Below are positions 1 to 5,433 of a stretch of 6,800 bases of DNA, piece by piece. The translations under genes were made by a program, and so were the position numbers. The stretch's first letter is position 1, and each line of letters starts with the position of its first letter. The notes below the pieces were generated by a model that made no database searches, had not been told where the DNA came from, and worked only from the letters and a program-made list of their open reading frames with translations. Source of the stretch: an uncultured Pseudorhodobacter sp. (GTDB lineage Bacteria > Pseudomonadota > Alphaproteobacteria > Rhodobacterales > Rhodobacteraceae); contig CAMFLG010000175.1 in NCBI GenBank assembly GCA_945957495.1, positions 1-6,800 on the forward strand, read 5' to 3'.

Positions 1-80
1 AACCAGAACGATTCATCCTAAACCCGATCCACCAAATGCCGGGACTGAACAGCTAAGTTGTCACCTTGCGCGCCGAACCT

Positions 81-97
81 GGGAGTTACCAACTCCT
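81..97. repeat. Short inverted repeat (hairpin-forming), overlapping a CtrA-like half-site pair
   Basis: GGAGTT at 82-87 and AACTCC at 91-96 are exact inverse complements around a 3-nt loop, and G81/T97 adds a wobble pair in RNA. It is not followed by a U-tract on either strand, so it is a poor intrinsic terminator. Bases 86-100 read TTAC-N7-TTAA, seven of eight positions of the alphaproteobacterial CtrA consensus TTAA-N7-TTAA. Regulation by CtrA is only a possibility. Confidence 0.4.
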
Positions 98-141
98 TAA
101 CACCACCATCTAACCCCTTGATTTCCCGAATCCTGCCCCAT

Positions 142-157
142 GTCGCACGCGTGCGAC
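142..157. repeat. Perfect 16-bp palindrome
   Basis: GTCGCACGCGTGCGAC is exactly self-complementary with no spacer. It lies 14 bp beyond the stop codon (172-174) of the minus-strand membrane protein gene. As RNA it could fold into a 6-bp stem with a CGCG tetraloop. No U-tract follows on either strand, so it is either a U-less terminator or a DNA site for a dimeric protein. It does not match the usual parS consensus. Confidence 0.6.
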
Positions 158-171
158 GCCTCTGCTTCAGG

Positions 172-1176
172 TCAATCAAAAGTGCCCGTCACCCGGCCCA
201 GCAGCATGAAGGCGCGGGCGGTGCGGGTATCGGCCAGCGCGGCCAGATCGGCGTCGCTGGCGTGTTTTTCAAACTCGGAAAAGATCCGGTCAAAGGTGCG
301 CAGGAAGTGATGGCAGGCATCGCGGAAGATCGGATCTTCCCGCATCCGTCCCGCCGTCAACGCCAGCGAGGATCGGTCCCGCACCCCGCCCAGCGCAGCA
401 ATCCCGCGCCCCCGTTCACCCGCCGCGAAACGCCGCCACAACTCGGGTCGGGTCCGGTCGGGTTTCAGATCGTCCATATAGATGCCGTCCTGCGACAGCA
501 GGGTCAGCACGTCCTGCGCCGCCCGGATCAGTTTGGCGACGTTGCGATCCTCCAGTGACAGCCGCAGGGCGCGGAAGCCTTCCTTGTCATCGGGGCTTTC
601 CGGGAACTGGATGGCGCGCACGAAATCATCCACCGAGATCGGCGCGCGCATCTCTTCGGCGGGGGTGCCCAAGGCAAGGCCCGGCTGTTCCGCCTCCGGC
701 TGCGGTTTGGGCGTGACCAGCACCGTGCGACGGTCTGCCGAGGGCTGGGTCAGCCCGGTATCCCGGCGCGAATTGAAGGTGGCCAGCGTCGATTCCGTCT
801 GGCGGGTTGCGGCGGCAATCTCATCCAGCTTGCGTTCGACCGAGGGGCGCATGTTCGCGGCCTGCTGCTGCGCAATATACGCCTGCCGCATCGCATCGAC
901 CGAGGCTTGCAGTCGCGCCGCCTCTGCCCGCAACGAGCGCACCGACCGCAGCGTGGTCACGGCAGTCCAGATCAGCGCCAGCGGCAGGAACACCACCAGA
1001 ATCGACAGAACGAAGCCAAGACTGCCAGAGGCCGCCGATCCGGTGTAGACATAGGCCGCAACTGCCGCGACCCAGATCAGGCTGAGCGCGGCAGCCACCC
1101 ATTCGGTGGCCGTCACGCTGGGATCACCGCGCGATGCGGTGGCAAGATCACGCAGTTTGGGGTCAGGGTCTGGCAT
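172..1176 (-). CDS. Conserved-type hypothetical membrane protein with two N-terminal helices and a coiled coil
   Basis: A 334-residue protein whose function I do not recognise. Two hydrophobic segments, about residues 26-46 and 53-75, are separated by a short small-residue loop and look like a membrane hairpin. Residues about 76-135 are rich in Ala, Gln, Arg, Glu and Leu and look like a coiled coil. A Pro/Glu-rich linker (about 150-180) leads to a soluble, mainly helical C-terminal domain (about 181-334) with many charged and aromatic residues and no enzyme motif I can name. ATG at 1176 has a partial ribosome binding site (GGGA on the minus strand, 7 nt upstream). The gene starts 21 bp after the greA stop, so co-transcription with greA is likely. 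No frameshift is seen. An inner-membrane scaffold or envelope role would fit the architecture but is speculation. Confidence 0.8.
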   Translation of the reverse strand: MPDPDPKLRDLATASRGDPSVTATEWVAAALSLIWVAAVAAYVYTGSAASGSLGFVLSILVVFLPLALIWTAVTTLRSVRSLRAEAARLQASVDAMRQAYIAQQQAANMRPSVERKLDEIAAATRQTESTLATFNSRRDTGLTQPSADRRTVLVTPKPQPEAEQPGLALGTPAEEMRAPISVDDFVRAIQFPESPDDKEGFRALRLSLEDRNVAKLIRAAQDVLTLLSQDGIYMDDLKPDRTRPELWRRFAAGERGRGIAALGGVRDRSSLALTAGRMREDPIFRDACHHFLRTFDRIFSEFEKHASDADLAALADTRTARAFMLLGRVTGTFD

Positions 1177-1197
1177 CCGAGGATCCCGGAATCAGGG

Positions 1198-1668
1198 TCA
1201 GATATAGCGAATGGTCAGAACTTCGTAGCTGCGCCGACCACCCGGAGTTTTCACTTCCACCGAGTCGCCTTCCTCTTTGCCGATCAATGCCCGCGCAAGC
1301 GGCGAGCGGATGTTCAGCATGTTGTTTTCAATGTTGGCTTCGGTTTCGCCAACGATCTGATAGGTCTTTTCCTCGCCGGACTCTTCGTCCGCCAGGGTAA
1401 CGGTGGCGCCGAATTTGATCGAGCCGGACAGTTTGGTCGGATCAATCACCTCGGCCAGCGACAGAATCGCCTCAAGTTCCTTGACGCGGCCTTCGATGAA
1501 GCTCTGCTTTTCGCGGGCTGCGTGGTATTCGGCGTTTTCCGACAGGTCGCCATGTTCGCGCGCCTCTGCGATGGCGCGGATCACGGCGGGGCGCTCCACC
1601 GATTTCAGCACCTTCAGTTCTTCGTCCAGCGCGGTGAAGCCCGCGCGCGTCATCGGGATTTTTTCCAT
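1198..1668 (-). CDS. greA: Transcription elongation factor GreA
   Basis: GreA binds the RNA polymerase secondary channel and stimulates cleavage of the 3' end of backtracked transcripts, rescuing stalled elongation complexes in the cytoplasm. The 156 residues match the usual family length of about 158. Residues 1-75 form the N-terminal antiparallel coiled coil. Its tip carries the family signature HGDLSENAEY (residues 39-48), with the two acidic residues D41 and E44 that act on the catalytic metal. Residues about 80-156 form the FKBP-like C-terminal domain, with the conserved RSPLARALIGK stretch. The start at 1668 is preceded by a purine-rich GAGAAGAG (minus strand, 1671-1678), a modest and rather close ribosome binding site. 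It is the first gene of a leftward pair with the membrane protein at 172-1176. The motif at the tip separates it from Gfh-type factors. Confidence 0.97.
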   Translation of the reverse strand: MEKIPMTRAGFTALDEELKVLKSVERPAVIRAIAEAREHGDLSENAEYHAAREKQSFIEGRVKELEAILSLAEVIDPTKLSGSIKFGATVTLADEESGEEKTYQIVGETEANIENNMLNIRSPLARALIGKEEGDSVEVKTPGGRRSYEVLTIRYI

Positions 1669-1721
1669 TGCTCTTCTCGCCCAAATAACAAGGCCACAGT
1701 CCGGGGTGGACCATGACCTTG

Positions 1722-1777
1722 CGCCATTCTTGCCTTACCTGAACCGACCACGGCCCTGATTGCAAGGGGGAATGGCG
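1722..1777. repeat. 8-bp inverted repeat with a 40-bp loop, beside an imperfect tandem repeat
   Basis: CGCCATTC at 1722-1729 and GAATGGCG at 1770-1777 are exact inverse complements. The right arm starts an imperfect tandem repeat, GAATGGCGG (1770-1778) then GAATGGGCGG (1779-1788). The right arm also falls inside the G-quadruplex motif, so the two structures would be mutually exclusive if either forms. Confidence 0.4.
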
Positions 1778-1790
1778 GGAATGGGCGGGG
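1766..1790 (+). other. Putative G-quadruplex motif
   Basis: Four runs of at least three guanines occur on the plus strand: 1766-1770 (five), 1777-1779 (three), 1783-1785 (three) and 1787-1790 (four). The loops are 6, 3 and 1 nt. This satisfies the canonical G3+N1-7 pattern repeated four times. It lies about 134 bp upstream of the ETF-QO start and 98 bp upstream of the greA start. The pattern is seen directly; folding or a regulatory role is inference. Confidence 0.6.
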
Positions 1791-1857
1791 TTGCGTCGCG
1801 CAACGGAAAGAATCTTGCGCGAAGCCTGCGATGCAGCCTTGGGATGTTGCGTCACGG

Positions 1858-1883
1858 TTGACCCCACGCGCCGCATGGGGCAA
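1858..1883. repeat. Imperfect palindrome upstream of the ETF-QO gene
   Basis: CCCCA at 1862-1866 pairs with TGGGG at 1876-1880 across a 9-nt loop. Skipping A1861, the stem extends with TTG (1858-1860) against CAA (1881-1883), giving 8 pairs with one bulge. It ends 40 bp before the start codon and overlaps the weak -35 candidate TTGACC, so it could be an operator or a leader hairpin. Confidence 0.35.
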
Positions 1884-1912
1884 GGAAACAGCAGCATTTT
1901 AGGGCCGCAGCC

Positions 1913-1918
1913 GGAGGG
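1913..1918 (+). promoter_or_regulatory. Ribosome binding site of the ETF-QO gene
   Basis: GGAGGG lies 5 nt before the ATG at 1924. This strong Shine-Dalgarno match favours that start over the in-frame ATG nine codons later (residue 10), which has no comparable site. Confidence 0.8.
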
Positions 1919-1923
1919 ATCAC

Positions 1924-3576
1924 ATGCCGCAAGATATCGTGCGCGAGCAGATGGAATATGATGTTGTCATCGTCGGCGCGGGGCCTGCGGGGCTTTCGGC
2001 GGCGATCCGGTTGAAGCAGCTGGACGCCAACCTTTCGGTGGTGGTGCTGGAAAAGGGCTCGGAAGTTGGCGCGCATATCCTGTCGGGCGCGGTATTGGAT
2101 ACGGTGGGGTTGGATCGCCTGATCCCGGATTGGAAGGCGAAGGGCGCGCCGATCAAGACCGAAGTGCAGCACGACAACTTCTATATCCTTGGCCCGGCCG
2201 GGCAAATGCGCATCCCGAACTGGCCGATGCCGCCCCTGATGGACAACCACGGCAAATACATCGTGTCGATGGCGAATGTCTGCCGCTGGATGGCCAGTCA
2301 GGCAGAGGAGTTGGGGGTCGAGATTTTCCCGGGCATGTCCTGTTCGGAGCTGGTCTATGGCGAGAACGGCGAAGTGCGCGGCGTGGTCGCGGGTGAATTC
2401 GGCAAAAACGCCGATGGCACACCGGGGCCGTCCTATGAACCGGGCATGGTGCTGGCAGGCAAATATGTGTTCCTGTCGGAAGGCGTGCGCGGGTCTTTGG
2501 CCAAGGAAGTCATTGCCAAGTATGATCTGAGCAAGGGCCACGAGCCGCAGAAATTCGGCCTTGGCATGAAGGAAATCTGGCAGATTGACCCTGCCAAGCA
2601 CAAGCTGGGCACCGTGACCCACACGATGGGCTGGCCGCTGGGCAGCAACGCGGGTGGCGGGTCGTTCATCTATCACCTTGAGGACAATCAGGTTTACATC
2701 GGTTTCGTGGTTCACCTGAACTACAAGAACCCCCACCTTTACCCCTACATGGAATTCCAGCGCTTCAAGCATCATCCGATGGTGGCAGAGCTGTTGAAGG
2801 GCGGCAAACGCGTGGCTTATGGCGCGCGGGCGATCAGTGAGGGCGGCTGGCAGTCGATCCCGAAAATGGTGGCGCCGGGCGTGGCGTTGCTGGGCTGTTC
2901 GGCGGGGCTGGTGAACGTGCCGCGCATCAAAGGCAACCACAACGCGATGCTGTCGGGGATTGCCGCGGCCGAAGCGGCAGCGGCGGCGATTGCGGCGGGG
3001 CGTGCGGGCGATGAACTGGCGGCCTATGAGGCGGACGTTCGCACGGGTGCGATTGCGAAAGACCTCAAGAAGGTGCGCAATGTCAAACCGCTGTGGTCGA
3101 AGTACGGGCTTGTCGCGTCGCTGTTGTTTGGTGGGGCGGACATGTGGGCCAATACCTTTGGCCTGACCATTCTGGGCACACTGAAGCACGGCAAGAATGA
3201 CGCGGAATCGACCGGCCTTGCCAAGGATTACACGCCGATTGAGTACCCGAAGCCCGATGGCCTGATCTCGTTCGACCGGCTGACCAACGTGGCATTCTCG
3301 GCCACCAACCATGACGAAAGCCAGCCCGCGCACCTGAAACTGAAGGATCCGACCATTCCGATCCGGGTGAACCTGCCACAATATGGCGAACCTGCACAGC
3401 GCTATTGCCCGGCAGGTGTGTATGAAGTGATCGCCGAGGACGGCCGCGAGCCGCGATTCCAGATCAACTTTCAGAACTGCGTGCATTGCAAGACCTGCGA
3501 CATCAAGGATCCGTCGCAAAACATCACCTGGACCACGCCGATGGGCGGCGGTGGCCCCAACTACCCTAACATGTGA
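1924..3576 (+). CDS. etfD: Electron transfer flavoprotein-ubiquinone oxidoreductase (ETF-QO)
   Basis: This enzyme oxidises reduced electron transfer flavoprotein and passes the electrons to ubiquinone at the cytoplasmic membrane, linking acyl-CoA and other flavin dehydrogenases to respiration. It has 550 residues, normal for bacterial members. The FAD-binding Rossmann motif GAGPAG is at residues 18-23, followed by the acidic strand end near VVLEKG (40-45). The middle carries family-typical stretches such as the glycine-rich substrate/FAD region near 306-346. A hydrophobic patch around 396-420 may contact the membrane. The C-terminal ferredoxin-like domain keeps all four [4Fe-4S] cysteines: C495, then C519, C522 and C525 in NCVHCKTCD. 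The paralogous FixC proteins lack this cluster domain, so ETF-QO is preferred. The gene is first in the rightward group and divergent from greA; the ETF subunit genes are not in the window. The symbol varies between organisms. Confidence 0.97.
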   Translation: MPQDIVREQMEYDVVIVGAGPAGLSAAIRLKQLDANLSVVVLEKGSEVGAHILSGAVLDTVGLDRLIPDWKAKGAPIKTEVQHDNFYILGPAGQMRIPNWPMPPLMDNHGKYIVSMANVCRWMASQAEELGVEIFPGMSCSELVYGENGEVRGVVAGEFGKNADGTPGPSYEPGMVLAGKYVFLSEGVRGSLAKEVIAKYDLSKGHEPQKFGLGMKEIWQIDPAKHKLGTVTHTMGWPLGSNAGGGSFIYHLEDNQVYIGFVVHLNYKNPHLYPYMEFQRFKHHPMVAELLKGGKRVAYGARAISEGGWQSIPKMVAPGVALLGCSAGLVNVPRIKGNHNAMLSGIAAAEAAAAAIAAGRAGDELAAYEADVRTGAIAKDLKKVRNVKPLWSKYGLVASLLFGGADMWANTFGLTILGTLKHGKNDAESTGLAKDYTPIEYPKPDGLISFDRLTNVAFSATNHDESQPAHLKLKDPTIPIRVNLPQYGEPAQRYCPAGVYEVIAEDGREPRFQINFQNCVHCKTCDIKDPSQNITWTTPMGGGGPNYPNM

Positions 3577-3578
3577 TC

Positions 3579-3593
3579 TGACAGTTCCTGTCA
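3579..3593. repeat. Perfect 6-bp inverted repeat just after the ETF-QO stop
   Basis: TGACAG-TTC-CTGTCA begins 2 nt after the stop codon (3574-3576). As RNA it would give a 6-bp stem with a tight triloop. No U-tract follows. It may act as a 3' stabilising hairpin, as part of a termination region with the next hairpin, or as a protein-binding palindrome. Confidence 0.45.
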
Positions 3594-3607
3594 CTTCGGC
3601 GTAGAAA

Positions 3608-3640
3608 GCGGGGCCGGGGCCATAAAGCCCTTTGCCCCGC
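3608..3640 (+). terminator. Candidate terminator hairpin between the ETF-QO and TPR genes
   Basis: GCGGGGC (3608-3614) pairs with GCCCCGC (3634-3640). Inside, GGGC (3617-3620) pairs with GCCC (3627-3630) around the loop CATAAA, leaving a small asymmetric internal loop. The long GC stem fits an intrinsic terminator, but the following bases (ATTGCC) give no real U-tract, so termination may be partial or absent. It would separate ETF-QO expression from the TPR-ispE pair. Confidence 0.45.
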
Positions 3641-3686
3641 ATTGCCTAATGCCCGCAGCGTCTTTAGCGTTGGGGCCAAGACCAAC

Positions 3687-3691
3687 AGGAG
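3687..3691 (+). promoter_or_regulatory. Ribosome binding site deciding the TPR gene start
   Basis: AGGAG lies 11 nt before the ATG at 3703, somewhat long but usable. The alternative in-frame ATG at 3649 has no Shine-Dalgarno match and would place 18 extra residues before an otherwise normal signal peptide. Confidence 0.6.
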
Positions 3692-3702
3692 CCTTGCCGT
3701 TC

Positions 3703-5433
3703 ATGCCCTTTCGCCTTTTGTCCCGCCGTGCGCGGTTTCTTGCCACGGCTGTTGCGGTTTCGCTGATCGGGGCTCCGCTTACCTCCTTTGCGGATGAGGC
3801 GGCGCTGCCCGCACCGGGGGCCTATCTGGCGGCAGGCGTGGCGCTTTCGGAATTTGCCTTTGTGCCCGCAGCGCAATATCTGGATGCGGCCTTGCTGGCC
3901 GATCCGACGAACCCGGCGTTGCTGGACCGCGCCATCTTTGCCAATATTGGCCTGGGCGATATCGACAAGGCTGCCGGAATGGCCGACCGGCTGCTTGCCG
4001 CTGGCGGCAGAAGTCAGGCAGCAAATCTGGCTTTGGTCGCACGTGCCGCCAAGTCGGATGACTTTGAATCCATCTTGGCTACCAAGGCGGATGCCGGTTC
4101 AGTGGCGATGCTGGATGATCTGGTGAAGGCTTGGGCGTTGGTCGGCCTGGGGCGCATGTCGGACGCGACGGCCGCGTTTGACAAGATCGCCACGACCAAT
4201 GGGCTTGAGGCGTTTGGCCTTTATCACAAGGCGCTAGCGCTGGCCTCTGCCGGGGATTTCGAGGGGGCCGACAAGATTCTGTCCGCCGATGGCAAGGGCG
4301 GCGTTGCCCTGTCGCGGCGCGGTGTGATCGCCCAGATTCAGATTCTGAGCCAGTTGGAGCGTAATGATGAGGCGATTGCACTGATCGACCAGAAATTTGC
4401 CCCTGGCAGCGATGTCGAGGTGGATGATCTGCGCCGCAGATTGGCGGCGGGTGAACCGATCCCCTATGACGTGGCGCGCAATGCGACGGAGGGTATCGCA
4501 GAGGTGTTCTTCTCGCTGGCCGTGGCGGTGAATGGACAGACGGAGGACGCCTTTACCCTGCTGCACAGTCGCACCGCGGTCTATCTGCGGCCGGATTATA
4601 TCGACGCCATCCTTTTGACGGCGGGGCTGTTGCAGGGGCTGAACCAAGATGATCTTGCCGCCGTCGCCTTTGCCGAGGTGCCTGCCGACAGCCCGCAATT
4701 TTACATCGCCGAAATCGGTCGGGCCAATACCACCTATGCCTCGGGCGACAAGGAAGGGGGTCTGAACATCCTGCGGAATTTGGCCAAGACGCACGGGCAA
4801 ATTCTGGCGGTGCAAATTGCGCTGGGCGATGGTCTGCGCCGCGAGGGGCAGTTCGCAGAGGCCAAGCTGGCCTATGATGCGGCGATTGCGATGGTGACGG
4901 AACCCGGGCCAGAGCATTGGGTGTTGTATTTCAGCCGGGGCGTCAGTGAAGAGCGGAGTGGCGATTTCGCGGCGGCAGAGGTCGATCTGCGCGAGGCGCT
5001 GAAACTGGACCCGAAGAACCCGCAGGTGCTGAACTATCTGGGCTACAGTCTGGTGGATCGCGGCGTGAAACTGGACGAGGCGCTGGGGATGATCCAGCTG
5101 GCCGTCGCGGGCCAGCCGGATTCGGGCGAAATTCTGGACAGTCTGGCCTGGGCCTATTACCGGCTGGGCCGCTATCAGGATGCGCTGGGGCCGCAAGAGC
5201 AGGCTTCATTGATGGAACCGATTGAACCGGTTGTCACCGACCATCTGGGCGATGTGTATTGGGCTGTCGGACGCAAGCGCGAGGCGCAGTTCCAATGGCG
5301 CCGCGCGCTGTCGTTCAATCCGGACGAGGCTGACGCGGTGCGGATCCGCGCCAAGCTGGAAAAGGGTCTGGACGTGGTGCTGCAGGAAGAGGGCGCACCG
5401 CCGCTGCATGCGTCGGATGCCGCAAGCGAATGA
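3703..5433 (+). CDS. Exported tetratricopeptide-repeat (TPR) protein
   Basis: A 576-residue protein of unknown specific role, probably a periplasmic or membrane-attached scaffold. The N-terminus looks like a Sec signal peptide: basic residues R4-R11, a hydrophobic core (about 12-26) and a likely cleavage site after SFA (residue 30). The mature protein is mainly paired helices. Clear tandem TPR units occupy about 405-438, 440-474, 475-509 and 510-543, with LGY, LAWAYYRLGRYQDA and HLGDVYWAVGRKREAQ cores. Degenerate repeats fill much of 45-400. The tail (about 560-576) is Asp/Glu/Ala-rich. No catalytic motif is visible. TPR surfaces bind proteins, so a role in envelope assembly is plausible but inferred. 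The start at 3703 was chosen for the ribosome binding site and signal peptide. Its stop overlaps the ispE start by 4 bp, so the two are co-transcribed and probably translationally coupled. Confidence 0.88.
   Translation: MPFRLLSRRARFLATAVAVSLIGAPLTSFADEAALPAPGAYLAAGVALSEFAFVPAAQYLDAALLADPTNPALLDRAIFANIGLGDIDKAAGMADRLLAAGGRSQAANLALVARAAKSDDFESILATKADAGSVAMLDDLVKAWALVGLGRMSDATAAFDKIATTNGLEAFGLYHKALALASAGDFEGADKILSADGKGGVALSRRGVIAQIQILSQLERNDEAIALIDQKFAPGSDVEVDDLRRRLAAGEPIPYDVARNATEGIAEVFFSLAVAVNGQTEDAFTLLHSRTAVYLRPDYIDAILLTAGLLQGLNQDDLAAVAFAEVPADSPQFYIAEIGRANTTYASGDKEGGLNILRNLAKTHGQILAVQIALGDGLRREGQFAEAKLAYDAAIAMVTEPGPEHWVLYFSRGVSEERSGDFAAAEVDLREALKLDPKNPQVLNYLGYSLVDRGVKLDEALGMIQLAVAGQPDSGEILDSLAWAYYRLGRYQDALGPQEQASLMEPIEPVVTDHLGDVYWAVGRKREAQFQWRRALSFNPDEADAVRIRAKLEKGLDVVLQEEGAPPLHASDAASE

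Larger units (their letters stand above)
1..171. other. Non-coding stretch at left edge, downstream of the minus-strand membrane protein gene
   Basis: No reading frame here looks like a real protein. It contains an inverted repeat at 81-97 and a perfect palindrome at 142-157, listed separately. A minus-strand ATG lies at 16-14, but only about five codons fit before the window edge and there is no properly spaced ribosome binding site, so a leftward gene starting there cannot be supported. A GATTC (GANTC-type, CcrM-like methylation site) is present at 10-14. If a leftward gene begins just outside the window, this stretch would be its promoter and leader; that is inference. Confidence 0.5.
1669..1923. 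promoter_or_regulatory. Divergent intergenic region between greA and the ETF-QO gene
   Basis: This 255-bp stretch must hold the leftward greA promoter and probably the rightward ETF-QO promoter. I see no convincing -35/-10 pair. The best rightward -35 is TTGACC at 1858-1863, but the matching -10 position (about 1881-1886, CAAGGA) is poor. For greA, an AT-rich TTATTT on the minus strand (1683-1688) lacks a good -35. The region is structured: inverted repeat 1722-1777, G-quadruplex motif 1766-1790, small hairpin TTGCG-TCG-CGCAA at 1791-1803, and imperfect palindrome 1858-1883. Short frames crossing it are not gene-like. Confidence 0.5.

Noticed and set aside
58..558. Plus-strand frame at the left edge reading into the membrane protein gene
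   Set aside because: Mostly antisense to the 172-1176 gene, no ribosome binding site, and no recognisable protein features.
1858..1886. Sigma-70 type promoter (TTGACC with a 17-bp spacer) for ETF-QO
   Set aside because: The -10 position reads CAAGGA, which is too far from consensus to list as a promoter.
1852..3642. Open frame of about 596 codons on the minus strand opposite ETF-QO
   Set aside because: It is antisense to a complete, motif-rich enzyme, is Arg/His-rich in composition, matches no family, and arises from the high GC at third codon positions.
3649..3702. Upstream ATG as start of the TPR gene
   Set aside because: No Shine-Dalgarno match. The extra 18 residues would precede a normal signal peptide, and AGGAG at 3687-3691 supports the start at 3703.
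3721..3741. Possible twin-arginine (Tat) signal in the TPR protein
   Set aside because: The SRRARFL stretch resembles the Tat motif, but spacing between the Arg pair and Phe-Leu is off by one residue; a Sec signal is the simpler reading.
4234..5196. Open frame of about 320 codons on the minus strand opposite the TPR gene
   Set aside because: Antisense shadow of a well-supported coding region, with no domain and Gln/Arg/His-heavy composition.
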